A stretch of 64,000 nucleotides of DNA from Rhodospirillales bacterium (lineage in GTDB: Bacteria; Pseudomonadota; Alphaproteobacteria; Rhodospirillales; Casp-alpha2): positions 1 through 64,000 of the forward strand of contig JAEPQO010000005.1 of NCBI GenBank assembly GCA_017640505.1, given 5' to 3'. The notes beneath the pieces were generated by a model. That model made no database searches and was not told the origin of the DNA. It was given only the letters and a program-made list of their open reading frames with translations. Of this stretch, positions 8,801 through 17,419 are shown in pieces. Positions within the stretch are counted from its first letter, which is position 1, and each line of letters begins with the position of its first letter. Made by a program: the position numbers and the translations under genes.

Positions 8801-9418
8801 ATGGGCATGAAAAACCCGCCTTACGACCAACGCATTGCCGCATGGATGGTCCGCCCGCTGGTGCGGACACCGGTTACACCCAACCATGTTTCCATGGTGA
8901 CCCTGTTCATTGCGTTGACGGGTGCGGCGCTGCTGGCGACGGGCGAGCCGGCTTCGGCGACGTGGGGCGCTGGCCTGTTTGTGCTGGCCCGCTTCCTCGA
9001 CCACTTCGACGGCGAACTCGCACGGCAGTCCGGCAAGACGTCCAGACTTGGCTACTACCTCGACTACATCGTCGGATCCATCAGCTATGCCGCGCTTTTT
9101 TTCTGCATGGGCTGGGGTTTCAAGGACAGCGGCCTCGGAATCTGGGCCGTCGTCCTCGGATCTGGCGGCGCGGCGGCAGCGATCATTTCGATGTTCACCA
9201 ACCTCGGTATCGACAAGCAAACCGGCGGCGACGAGACGGGCGACGCTGTCGGCTATCCGGGGTTCGCCGGGTTCGAACTTGAAGACGGCATTTACCTGCT
9301 CTGGCCGGTGACATGGCTCGGGTTTCTGTACCCGTTTTTCATCGCCGCCGGGATCGGCGCGACGATTTACTGCCTTTATACCTGCGTGACGCTGCTCAGG
9401 ATGCGGGCCCGGACCTGA
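8801..9418 (+). CDS. CDP-alcohol phosphatidyltransferase family protein with altered active site
   Basis: Membrane protein of 205 residues in the family that transfers a phospho-alcohol from a CDP- or CMP-activated donor. The signature D-x2-D-G-x2-A-R-x8-G-x3-D-x3-D is present at D67, D70, G71, A74, R75, G84 and D88, but the last position, the predicted catalytic base, is Gly92 (codon GGA). GGAG precedes the ATG by 6 nt. It converges on and overlaps by 23 nt the 3' end of a paralog whose motif is intact. It may be inactive, accessory, or use another base. Context suggests lipid head-group chemistry. Confidence 0.8.
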   Translation: MGMKNPPYDQRIAAWMVRPLVRTPVTPNHVSMVTLFIALTGAALLATGEPASATWGAGLFVLARFLDHFDGELARQSGKTSRLGYYLDYIVGSISYAALFFCMGWGFKDSGLGIWAVVLGSGGAAAAIISMFTNLGIDKQTGGDETGDAVGYPGFAGFELEDGIYLLWPVTWLGFLYPFFIAAGIGATIYCLYTCVTLLRMRART

Positions 9419-10007
9419 GCAATTTCCTGAACAGGAACAGGAAGAACAACGCAAAAGCCGGCGCACCGATCGTGGCGGCGACCAGCAGGCCTTCCGACCA
9501 CCCCAAGAGAACCGCGATCGGAATCGCCAGCATGGCGTCATCCGGGTCGAAGCCGAAGATACCGCCGATCTCGGCTGCGCGCGCGCCTTGAAGGCCCTCT
9601 ATGCGTATGACGAGCATCAGGATCGTTGCCACCGCAGCGCCCGCCAAAATGCCCATCGGGATCGACCACAACCCGAACTCGCTTGCGCGCAGCCCGATCC
9701 CAAGCCCGACGAAAATCAATGCGTTGCAGAGCGCATCGGCAAACAGGTCATAGGTATGTCCGCCCGGACTGGTTCGCCCGGTCATACGCGCCAGATCGCC
9801 GTCCGCACGGTCCAGCAACATCGACAGAATGAAAAGAACGGCGCCATAGTTGGCCCATTCGACACTGCCGTGCGCAAGGGCCATCGCCGCCCCCACGCCG
9901 GCCACGATGCGCACCGTGGTCACCTGGTTCGGCGTCACCGACGTCCTGGCAAGCGGCCGCACAATGGTCGCTCGCGCAATCTTGTGAATCCAGGTGTTGT
10001 GGGACAT
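9396..10007 (-). CDS. CDP-alcohol phosphatidyltransferase (candidate phosphonolipid synthase)
   Basis: Integral membrane enzyme of 203 residues. The complete signature is present: D66, D69, G70, A73, R74, G83, D87, D91. The fold places these residues at the cytoplasmic membrane face, where they bind Mg and the CDP/CMP donor. It is the last gene of a leftward operon: PEP mutase-cytidylyltransferase, phosphonopyruvate decarboxylase, then this gene only 2 nt after the decarboxylase stop. The natural inference is transfer of a phosphonate from a CMP-phosphonate onto a lipid or polyol hydroxyl. The acceptor (diacylglycerol, hopanoid polyol, other) is unknown. Confidence 0.85.
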   Translation of the reverse strand: MSHNTWIHKIARATIVRPLARTSVTPNQVTTVRIVAGVGAAMALAHGSVEWANYGAVLFILSMLLDRADGDLARMTGRTSPGGHTYDLFADALCNALIFVGLGIGLRASEFGLWSIPMGILAGAAVATILMLVIRIEGLQGARAAEIGGIFGFDPDDAMLAIPIAVLLGWSEGLLVAATIGAPAFALFFLFLFRKLLRSGPAS

Positions 10008-10009
10008 TG

Positions 10010-11152
10010 CTAATCTTTCGCCAGGAACGCCTTGAACCGTCGCGCAACGTCCGACGGTTTCACCGTCGGTCGCCCCAGTTTGGAGAGCGACCCGGGTGCG
10101 ATCTTCATGTGGATGAGTGTCGGTCCGTCGCCAGTCAATGCACTGGAAAGCGCTTTATCGAGACCGGCGATGTCATCCACGCGAACGCCACGCTTATAAC
10201 CCGAGGCGACGGCGCATGCCGCAAAATCGACCCCTCCCGACACGGTTGGCTGGCCGCCCGTCGAATCGTATGTGCCGTTGTCGAGCACCAGATGTACCAA
10301 GTTCCTGGGCGCATAAGCTCCGATCGTCGCGAGCGTGCCCATCTTCATCATCAAGGCGCCGTCACCGTCGACGACCACGATCGGCTTTTTCGTGTTCAGC
10401 GCCACGCCAAGCCCCATGCCGGCGGCGCAGCCCATCGATCCGACCTGATAGAGGTGCTGTTCGCGGTCGGCGATCGTGAACAATTCCCTGCCCGATTTGC
10501 CCGTCGTCACGATGATCCCGGCGTCGTCCGGCACGACGCCCAGCATTGCCGTCAGACTGTCGTAGCGGCTCGGGAATGCGCCATTCGTCCGCAGGTCTTC
10601 TATCGTGCCGTCCAGAACCGCGACCGGTGACTCCACGTCACCCAGATCCTGATCCGCGACATCGCCTTTCTGCATGATGAATGCGCTCGGCAGCTGGCTC
10701 TCCGCCATCTGCGCGACAGCGTCATCGAGCATCGGCAAGACACGATCCTCTTCCGTGGGAAACAGGCTGTGCGGAATGCGCATCACCTCGAACAGATCGG
10801 GCGTGATCTCGCCCATGAGTTCGTGCTGGGGTTCGTCCGAAAGACCCGGGCCGCCGCGCCACGTGCAGATGACGAGCGACGGTATCCTGAAAGGATAGTT
10901 CAGCGACGTCAGCGGATTGACCGCGTTGCCGAGACCGGAGTTCTGAAACATCACCACGGTTTCGCGACCGCAAAGCCACGCGCCCGCAGCGATTGCCACG
11001 GCCTCCCCCTCGCTGGCCGCGGCGACATACCGTGCGTCATGGTCGTTCAATACGCCGTTGATGAGTGGCGTCAGGAAAGAGCACGGTACGCCCGTGAAAA
11101 AGTCGAACCCCTTAAGCTTTGCCTTGCTCAGAAATGTCCCGGCGTCGATCAC
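10010..11152 (-). CDS. ppd: Phosphonopyruvate decarboxylase
   Basis: Thiamine-diphosphate enzyme converting phosphonopyruvate to phosphonoacetaldehyde plus CO2, the irreversible step that pulls the PEP mutase equilibrium. The N-terminal Pyr domain has [18 protein letters not shown] and the catalytic Glu in [11 protein letters not shown]; the PP domain has the ThDP/Mg motif [10 protein letters not shown]...LDNG (near residues 265-300), and STGGQP follows as in this family. GTG at 11152 is chosen: it overlaps the upstream TGA as GTGA, gives 380 residues as expected, and removes a long low-complexity N-terminus. Translationally coupled to the PEP mutase fusion. Confidence 0.92.
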   Translation of the reverse strand: MIDAGTFLSKAKLKGFDFFTGVPCSFLTPLINGVLNDHDARYVAAASEGEAVAIAAGAWLCGRETVVMFQNSGLGNAVNPLTSLNYPFRIPSLVICTWRGGPGLSDEPQHELMGEITPDLFEVMRIPHSLFPTEEDRVLPMLDDAVAQMAESQLPSAFIMQKGDVADQDLGDVESPVAVLDGTIEDLRTNGAFPSRYDSLTAMLGVVPDDAGIIVTTGKSGRELFTIADREQHLYQVGSMGCAAGMGLGVALNTKKPIVVVDGDGALMMKMGTLATIGAYAPRNLVHLVLDNGTYDSTGGQPTVSGGVDFAACAVASGYKRGVRVDDIAGLDKALSSALTGDGPTLIHMKIAPGSLSKLGRPTVKPSDVARRFKAFLAKD

Positions 11153-12807
11153 AGGAACTGACCTGCCTTGATAAGGTCCGCGTAATCGTCCACGTCCAGC
11201 CATTGCCCGCTCACGTACACGACGGCGATCTTTTGACCCTTTTGCGCAAGGCGCGTCAGAAGTTGTGGAATGTCCATGCCGTTCAGGGACCCATCGTTGC
11301 GGATCGCGTCGATCTCGTCCCGGACGACTTGCGCCCCTTTCTCGCTGAGGCGCATCAGCCCTGTCCACTCACCGTGGCGCTGATCTTCCGCGATATCCTC
11401 TCCGGCGGACACCAGGTAGGCCGGGTCCTCAACCAGGTACGATGCCGAGTACGGCCGCGTGCAGGTCACGAAATCGCGGACCCACTCGCCCGATTCCGAG
11501 GTGCGCGCCTGCCACTGTGCATCGGCGACAACGGTGATGTCTGCATCCGATTCCTCGACCAGATCGATGAAGTACTGGCGGAACAGGATATCCCCGTAGG
11601 CGACGTAACAGGGCCCCTGTAACGCGTCCATCGCGCAAGCGAGGCTCGACACCTCGCCACCGCGTTCATACAGATCGTTATCGACCGTGCTGATGTCCGG
11701 CAGGTTGATGGCTTCCTTGCGGTGGCCACGGACCACTGTGACGTCACGTACGCCGCCGGCCCTGAAGATGTCGACCAGGCGGCGCAGCAAAGGCTGGCCA
11801 CGAACCTCGAGCATGCACTTGGGCTTGTCCTCGGTCATATCGCCAAAGCTCGATCCGCGGGATGCGGCAAGGACGACAGCCCTGGCACCGTCGGCACGCT
11901 TCGGCAGATAGCGCCGTTCGGCGTCCGCCAACTCGGCGTTGCCCATCAGGTCGAAAACGTCGCTAACGGTCACGACCTCGCGTTCGACCCCTTCGAGCGA
12001 CTTGTCACGGAAGATCCGGTTAGTCGCCTCGCGCATTGCCGTGATCGCCGCACGCATGTTGTGATTGGCCCAGATCACCATCGACGCCCCGGCTTCCTCG
12101 AAGACCGAGGTCGGTGTCGTGTAGTACTTCGTCGGAACGAGGACCACCGGCGAACGGTCACCCCATTCGCGCAGGAACGAGACCACCTCATCGGACGTGG
12201 ATTTTTTCGAGTGGATCAGGATCGCGTCGGCACCGGCCTCGTGGTAGGCCTCGGCCCGGCGCAGTGCCTCATCGAGGCCCCAGCCGGCGATAAGCGCCTC
12301 GACCCGGGCGACGATCTGAAAATCGTCGTCGAGCTGGCTGTCCTTGCCGGCTTTGATCTTGCCGCAAAACTCGTCCATGTCGGCGAGCGGCTGGCCCTCG
12401 CCGATGAAGGAGTTTGTCTTCGGGAACAACTTGTCCTCAATGCAGATGCCGGCAATCCCGCGTTGGTGAAACTTCTGCACCGCGCGGCGCAGGTTGTTGA
12501 AGTTGCCCCAGCCCGTGTCGCCATCAACGAGGATCGGCAGTGACGACGCGTCCGACATGAACTCAAGCACGTCCAGAACCTGCGTCCACGAAGCTTCGTT
12601 GCTGTCGCGTACCCCCAATGCAGCCGACATCGACAGACCGGACGCCCAGATGCCCTTGAAACCGGCCTCCTCGACGATCTTCGCGGACAGACCGTTGTGA
12701 GCCTCCATGATGAACTCAAGCTCGGGGGATTGCAGCATCCCCTTCAACAGCGTTGTTTTCCTGCGCGTGACGCTATTTTCGACGTCACTGCGGTTTGGCT
12801 CGGCCAT
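11149..12807 (-). CDS. pepM: PEP phosphomutase fused to PntC-type nucleotidyltransferase
   Basis: Bifunctional protein of 552 residues. Residues about 15-300 are phosphoenolpyruvate mutase, which makes the C-P bond of phosphonopyruvate; the diagnostic [10 protein letters not shown] is at 124-133 and the metal-binding VDGDTGWG at about 94-101. Residues about 308-552 are a sugar-nucleotidyltransferase-fold domain with [18 protein letters not shown] (313-330) and YGDILF (404-409), as in PepM-PntC fusions that attach CMP to 2-aminoethylphosphonate. The start at 12807 has GGAAGG 8 nt upstream; a longer frame to 12897 adds 30 unsupported residues. Heads the operon with ppd and a CDP-alcohol phosphatidyltransferase. 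The nucleotide and exact phosphonate are inferred. Confidence 0.93.
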   Translation of the reverse strand: MAEPNRSDVENSVTRRKTTLLKGMLQSPELEFIMEAHNGLSAKIVEEAGFKGIWASGLSMSAALGVRDSNEASWTQVLDVLEFMSDASSLPILVDGDTGWGNFNNLRRAVQKFHQRGIAGICIEDKLFPKTNSFIGEGQPLADMDEFCGKIKAGKDSQLDDDFQIVARVEALIAGWGLDEALRRAEAYHEAGADAILIHSKKSTSDEVVSFLREWGDRSPVVLVPTKYYTTPTSVFEEAGASMVIWANHNMRAAITAMREATNRIFRDKSLEGVEREVVTVSDVFDLMGNAELADAERRYLPKRADGARAVVLAASRGSSFGDMTEDKPKCMLEVRGQPLLRRLVDIFRAGGVRDVTVVRGHRKEAINLPDISTVDNDLYERGGEVSSLACAMDALQGPCYVAYGDILFRQYFIDLVEESDADITVVADAQWQARTSESGEWVRDFVTCTRPYSASYLVEDPAYLVSAGEDIAEDQRHGEWTGLMRLSEKGAQVVRDEIDAIRNDGSLNGMDIPQLLTRLAQKGQKIAVVYVSGQWLDVDDYADLIKAGQFL

Positions 12808-12948
12808 GCTGACAACCTTCCGAAAATCTGGTGTATGGGGACGTTGCACAAGGCTATACCTCTCCAGCCCGAAACGCTCAAGAGATACCCGTGACATGCA
12901 CGCCGTCAGCAGCTATACGAAGGCCGAATTTTCCAGGCAGGAAAGATC

Positions 12949-13704
12949 ATGCTGAACACTCCCAATCTGACTGACGAAGATATCGCGGCGTTCGAACGCG
13001 ACGGCTATTTGGTCAAGCGCAGCGGCTTTAACGCCGAGGACATGGGTTTGATCGACACGTGGACGAAAGAACTGCTGGCAATGCCCGAAGAGTCGGGAAA
13101 GCATTGGGTTTATCACGAGAAAAGCCGCAAGGACGGCGAAGACCTGGTCAACCGGATCGAGAACATCGCCCCGTTCCATGAAGGCTTCGAAAAGCTAACG
13201 GAGGCGCTGAGCGCACCGGTTTCGCAGCTTCTTGGCGAGCCGGCCGTTCTGTTCAAGGAAAAGGTCAATTTCAAAATGCCGGGCGGCGGCGGATTTGCCC
13301 CTCACCAGGACAGCCAGGCCGGCTGGGACACCTACGCCGACTTCTTCATTTCGGCCCTGGTCAGCATCGACCGGGCGACCCTTGAGAACGGCTGTCTCCA
13401 GCTTGTCGCCGGTCACCACAAGACTGGCCTGGTCAAATCCTGGGAGCCACTGAACGACGACGAGATGAAGGGCATGGACTTCCTGCCCGTTCCGACCGAG
13501 CCGGGCGACATCGTGTTTTTCGACTGCTATGCGCCGCACGCCTCTGAAGCCAACATGAGCGACAGCATCCGCCGTATTTATTATGCCACCTACAATCGGG
13601 CCTCGGCGGGCAATCACATGGCGCAATACTACGCCGACAAGCACAAGAACTTCCCGCCGGACATCGACCGCGATCCGGACAAGGACTACGTCTTCCGCGT
13701 TTGA
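12949..13704 (+). CDS. PhyH-family Fe(II)/2-oxoglutarate dioxygenase
   Basis: Phytanoyl-CoA-dioxygenase-like non-heme iron oxygenase of 251 residues. The metal triad is visible as H119, D121 (PHQDSQAGW) and H197 (CYAPHASEANMS); R208 or R209 after it would bind 2-oxoglutarate. AGGAAAG precedes the ATG. It is divergent from the PEP-mutase operon with only 141 nt between, so a phosphonate substrate is plausible: relatives such as PhnY hydroxylate C1 of 2-aminoethylphosphonate. No PhnZ-like HD oxygenase is nearby, so hydroxylation would decorate rather than degrade. Substrate is inference; a lipid hydroxylase is the main alternative. Confidence 0.85.
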   Translation: MLNTPNLTDEDIAAFERDGYLVKRSGFNAEDMGLIDTWTKELLAMPEESGKHWVYHEKSRKDGEDLVNRIENIAPFHEGFEKLTEALSAPVSQLLGEPAVLFKEKVNFKMPGGGGFAPHQDSQAGWDTYADFFISALVSIDRATLENGCLQLVAGHHKTGLVKSWEPLNDDEMKGMDFLPVPTEPGDIVFFDCYAPHASEANMSDSIRRIYYATYNRASAGNHMAQYYADKHKNFPPDIDRDPDKDYVFRV

Positions 13705-13711
13705 CGATCCG

Positions 13712-14371
13712 TCAGGGCAGTCCGTTACGCCCATGGCGAAGGTACGCGGGGCGTTCGCTCAACAGTTCATAATATGCCGCGACAGCCTCCAGTTGCGGCC
13801 GTTCAAGGCCGTCTATCATGAACCAGCGGTTGACCACCAGGCCGACAGGTATGTCCGCCACGGTAAAGTCGTTGCCGGTCACGTAAGGACCATTACCGGC
13901 AAGATGAGCGTCGAGAAGACTGATCTCGTGAATGAGGTCGGCACGTCCCTGCTCCACGAACCATTCGTTGTCCCACGGGTGTTCGCGCAACTGTCCACCC
14001 AGAAAAGCGCCGCGTAACGCATGCGTTACATCGTAGGCAACCCAATCCATCCATTGTTCGATCGCCTGGCGGCGAACGAGGTATGACGGATAAAGGGTCT
14101 CGTTGCCGCACTTTGCAGCCAGATAGCGGACAATCGCATTCGATTCGCGCATGACGTGGCCATCGTCGATGACAACGGGAACCTGCGCCGCCGGATTCAG
14201 TTCCAGGAATTCAGGGCTGTCGCAGGAACGGAACCCCCGTCCGTAATCCTCCCGCTCGAACGGAATGCCGAGCTCTTCGCAAGCCCACAGCACCTTTCGG
14301 ACGTTAAAAGAATTGTTCCTGCCCAAGATGCGCAAGGGCGCGGCGCCTTGGTTCGAATTGTCAGTCGGCAT
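13712..14371 (-). CDS. Glutathione S-transferase family protein
   Basis: Cytosolic GST of 219 residues: N-terminal thioredoxin-like domain with a SFNVRKVLWACEELG segment (the Ser/Asn start of helix 1 as glutathione-activating site), cis-Pro in AAQVPVVIDDG, glutathione-contacting ESNAIVRYLA, and an all-helical C-terminal domain. GGGGAGAAGAC precedes the ATG. Convergent with the dioxygenase (7-nt gap). A second GST of the same subfamily is at 46651. No substrate can be assigned; presence inside the phosphonate/hopanoid block may be incidental. Confidence 0.88.
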   Translation of the reverse strand: MPTDNSNQGAAPLRILGRNNSFNVRKVLWACEELGIPFEREDYGRGFRSCDSPEFLELNPAAQVPVVIDDGHVMRESNAIVRYLAAKCGNETLYPSYLVRRQAIEQWMDWVAYDVTHALRGAFLGGQLREHPWDNEWFVEQGRADLIHEISLLDAHLAGNGPYVTGNDFTVADIPVGLVVNRWFMIDGLERPQLEAVAAYYELLSERPAYLRHGRNGLP

Positions 14372-14463
14372 GTCTTCTCCCCGTTACGATATTGATCTTA
14401 TTGACGTGATCATCGGGGCCGGAGCCGGCAAACACAATCGCCGCGGCGGACAAGCTGTCGTGC

Positions 14464-15207
14464 CTAGCCGTTCAGTTTCGGCAGGATAACCTCGCGCGCA
14501 CGTTCAAGATCTTCCGGGAAATCGATTTCGATCCAGTTCAGGTCCGAAGCATCGACAATACCGAACACGCCTGTAGGCCCGCCGACCAGCACATCGCGAA
14601 TTGCTTCTTCGTAGGTTGACATCAACTGGCCGCCTTCGATGTGGTTCTCGAGCGATGCTGCGAGCAACGGTCCGGTTTCAGGCGAGACCTTCATGAAACC
14701 CGGCCATTCGCCCATGGCGTCGAACTGGCCGACGATGCGCTTCCCGAAATCGACGACCATCCCGTCGCGCAGGCAGATGCGGACCGGGTCGTCCCCTTCG
14801 TCGAGATCATCGTCATAGACAAAGGCACTGTCGTTCGAACTGTCGACCAGACGCTTAAGGATTTCCGTGTCATATAGCGTATCCGCATCCATGAACAGTA
14901 CGCTCTCGCCACGGCGATAGGTTTCCCGCGCATACCACATGGAAATGATGCTGCCGCCCCGATACATCGGGTTCTCGATGATTTCCAGAAACCCGTCGGG
15001 CGCGCATCGCTCCGCCTCGCCGGCGACCTGTTCCTTCCGATAGCCCACGACCAATGTGAGTTTCTCGACGCCGAGTGCCAGCAGATTCTCGATATGCCGT
15101 GCCAGCAGCGTCTTACCTTCGAACTCGATCAGACTCTTCGGCGGTTGCGTACGGCTGTCACCAAAAAGGCGGCTGCCGACGCCGGCGGCTAGGATAATGG
15201 CGTGCAT
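14464..15207 (-). CDS. Stand-alone nucleotidyltransferase (LicC/PntC-like)
   Basis: Nucleotidyltransferase of 247 residues with an intact NTP-binding signature LAAGVGSRLFG followed by PPKSLIEFEGKTLL, and the metal-site segment MDADTLYD (near residues 105-115). The family includes choline-phosphate, inositol-phosphate and phosphonate cytidylyltransferases. GTAGGGAA lies before the ATG. Between a GST gene and hpnA on the same strand, next to the phosphonate operon. With two CDP-alcohol phosphatidyltransferases nearby, it may supply a second activated head group. It could instead serve a sugar pathway; the sequence does not decide. Confidence 0.82.
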   Translation of the reverse strand: MHAIILAAGVGSRLFGDSRTQPPKSLIEFEGKTLLARHIENLLALGVEKLTLVVGYRKEQVAGEAERCAPDGFLEIIENPMYRGGSIISMWYARETYRRGESVLFMDADTLYDTEILKRLVDSSNDSAFVYDDDLDEGDDPVRICLRDGMVVDFGKRIVGQFDAMGEWPGFMKVSPETGPLLAASLENHIEGGQLMSTYEEAIRDVLVGGPTGVFGIVDASDLNWIEIDFPEDLERAREVILPKLNG

Positions 15208-15259
15208 GCGAAATTCCCTACGGTTTCGGGAGCGTATCTTTATCCATTGCCCGGATGAG

Positions 15260-16273
15260 TCAAGAACCGGTCAGGTATCCGTTTTCACGGAACCAGCCGA
15301 CGGCATCGCGAAGCGCATCGCGGCCGGGCCGGTGCGTGTAGCCAAGTTCCGATTCAGCCCGCTTGCTCGAAAAGAACATCTTTTTCTTCGACATTTTAAG
15401 GCCGTCCACCGTCGCAAACGGTTCGCCTTTTCCCGTCATCGCGCACCAACGCTCCGCCATCCATGCGATCGGATAAATCGGCGCCCGCGGGATCTGCATC
15501 AACGGCGGCTTTACGTCGGCAAACCCGGCAACGGCATACAGAATGTCTTTAAGCGTCATATCCTCGCCGCCAAGAATATAGCGACGGCCCGTCTTTCCTT
15601 TTTCATAAGCCAGAAGATGTCCGGCCGCGACGTCGTCGACATGCGCCACATTCAACCCCGTATCGACATAAGCCGGCATCCGGCCGCCTGCCGCTTCCAG
15701 GACCAACCGGCCCGTCGGTGTCGGCTTAACATCCCTTGGCCCGATCGGCGTCGACGGATTGACGATGACACAGTCCAGTCCCGTATCGCGGATCACCTCA
15801 TTCACGGCCACTTCGGCCCTGTACTTGGATTGCTTGTAAACACCGATCATGTCCGCATAGGTTACGGGGGTATCTTCGTCCGCAGGGCGCCCGGCCGGAT
15901 CGATACCCAATACCGCAACACTCGACGTGTATACGGCGCGTTTCACACCGGCATCCTGTGCCGCCGCCAGCAACGCCCGCGATCCGTCGACGTTGGCCCG
16001 GAACATGGCGTCCGGATCGCGTGTCCAAAGACGGTAATCGGCCGCAACATGGAACACGCCCTCGCACCCCGAAAGCGCTGCCGTCAGGGTTTCGGGCTTC
16101 AGCAGATCGCCCTCATAAACGGTGACGTCGATGCCGTCGAGGTTGCGTCTGTCACTACCGGGGCGCGCCAGGACGCGGACGTCTGCACCGCGCGCGGACA
16201 GGGCACGCGCCACCGCCGACCCAACGAAGCCGGTCGCGCCGGTTACCAGATATGGCCCCTTGCTTAACTTCAC
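15260..16273 (-). CDS. hpnA: HpnA, hopanoid-associated NAD-dependent epimerase
   Basis: Extended short-chain dehydrogenase/epimerase of 337 residues: NAD-binding TGATGFVGSAVARALSARG (near residues 12-30), active-site region TSSVAVLG and the YxxxK pair in VYKQSKYRAE. HpnA is found with hopanoid genes and is thought to act on the polyol or sugar side chain. GTG at 16273 follows GGAG by 6 nt. Its 5' end faces ispH across about 180 nt. Subfamily is assigned from sequence pattern plus the surrounding hpn genes; exact reaction is not established. Confidence 0.88.
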   Translation of the reverse strand: MKLSKGPYLVTGATGFVGSAVARALSARGADVRVLARPGSDRRNLDGIDVTVYEGDLLKPETLTAALSGCEGVFHVAADYRLWTRDPDAMFRANVDGSRALLAAAQDAGVKRAVYTSSVAVLGIDPAGRPADEDTPVTYADMIGVYKQSKYRAEVAVNEVIRDTGLDCVIVNPSTPIGPRDVKPTPTGRLVLEAAGGRMPAYVDTGLNVAHVDDVAAGHLLAYEKGKTGRRYILGGEDMTLKDILYAVAGFADVKPPLMQIPRAPIYPIAWMAERWCAMTGKGEPFATVDGLKMSKKKMFFSSKRAESELGYTHRPGRDALRDAVGWFRENGYLTGS

Positions 16274-16455
16274 CGTTCACTCCTGCGTTATCTCTGCAAA
16301 ACAAGCACCGATTTTCGGAGTTTTCCATGGAAAATCCGGCCCAAAAACGTTAAACACCCATTGATAAAGGTTATTTGCGGGCCACCTGTAAGTTATTGTC
16401 GGCATTCGATAACGTTGCAGGCAACACCGAGACACCCCCGGGATTTGTTGGATTT

Positions 16456-17418
16456 ATGAGCGAACCAATCGAAATCATTCTTGCGAACCCACGCGGTTTC
16501 TGCGCCGGCGTCGAGCGCGCCATCGAAATCGTAGAACGCGCGCTGCTGAAGTACGGCCCACCGATTTACGTGCGCCACGAAATCGTACACAACAAGCATG
16601 TGGTCGAATCGCTTCGCGCCAAGGGGGCCATCTTTGTCGACGAAGTTGACGAGATTCCCGACGGCGCCGTCACGATTTTCAGCGCCCATGGCGTCGCCGA
16701 GAAGGTCGAAGACGCGGCACGCAACCGCGACCTGCCCGTGATCGATGCAACCTGCCCGCTGGTATCCAAGGTTCACAAGGAAGGCCAAAACCAGGCGGCC
16801 CGCGAACGCCAGGTCATTCTGATCGGCCACCGCGGCCATCCGGAAGTCGAGGGAACGCAGGGCCGCATTCCGGGCGGTGTTCTGCTGGTCAGCGATCCAA
16901 GTGAGGTCGACAACCTTGAGGTCCGGGATCCGGAAAAACTCGCTTACGTCACGCAAACGACGCTTTCGGTAGACGAGACTCGGACGACCATCGACGCACT
17001 CAAGAAACGCTTTCCGAGTATTGTCGGGCCCGACGTCAAGGACATCTGCTATGCAACGCAGAACAGGCAGCAGGCGGTACGCGAACTCTCGAAAGTCGTC
17101 GACCTTCTGCTGGTCGTCGGAGCCAAGAACAGCTCGAACTCGAACCGGTTGGCCGAACTCGGCGGAGAGAACGGCACCCCGTCGTATCTGATCGACGACG
17201 CGTCGATGATCGAGGACAAGTGGCTCGAAGGTGTGAGTAAGGTCGGCCTGACCGCCGGCGCATCGGCGCCGGAAGAACTCGTACAGGGCGTCGTTGCACG
17301 GATTTCCGAAGTGCGCGGTGCAACCGTCAGCAATCTCGAAGGTGCCGAAGAAAACGTGGTTTTCAAGCTGCCGCGCGAATTGCTGGACGTCCAGCGTGCC
17401 GAAGCGGCCGGAGACTGA
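16456..17418 (+). CDS. ispH: IspH, 4-hydroxy-3-methylbut-2-enyl diphosphate reductase
   Basis: Last enzyme of the MEP isoprenoid pathway, making IPP and DMAPP with a [4Fe-4S] cluster. The three cluster ligands are C16 ([12 protein letters not shown]), C100 (DATCPLV) and C198 ([10 protein letters not shown]). The ATG at 16456 gives 320 residues and removes an N-terminus unlike IspH that a start at 16375 would add. Directly upstream of hpnH with a 1-nt gap, so isoprenoid supply and hopanoid side-chain synthesis are coupled in one operon. Confidence 0.96.
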   Translation: MSEPIEIILANPRGFCAGVERAIEIVERALLKYGPPIYVRHEIVHNKHVVESLRAKGAIFVDEVDEIPDGAVTIFSAHGVAEKVEDAARNRDLPVIDATCPLVSKVHKEGQNQAARERQVILIGHRGHPEVEGTQGRIPGGVLLVSDPSEVDNLEVRDPEKLAYVTQTTLSVDETRTTIDALKKRFPSIVGPDVKDICYATQNRQQAVRELSKVVDLLLVVGAKNSSNSNRLAELGGENGTPSYLIDDASMIEDKWLEGVSKVGLTAGASAPEELVQGVVARISEVRGATVSNLEGAEENVVFKLPRELLDVQRAEAAGD

Positions 17419-17419
17419 C

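Noticed and set aside
11821-11900. Degenerate start motif (LAAS instead of LAAG) taken as sign of an inactive cytidylyltransferase
   Set aside because: As I recall the family, LAASRG is the usual form in PepM-PntC fusions, and the YGDILF metal region is intact.
15056-16267. 403-codon open frame on the plus strand
   Set aside because: Antisense to hpnA and part of the nucleotidyltransferase; Arg/His-rich composition typical of an opposite-strand artefact.
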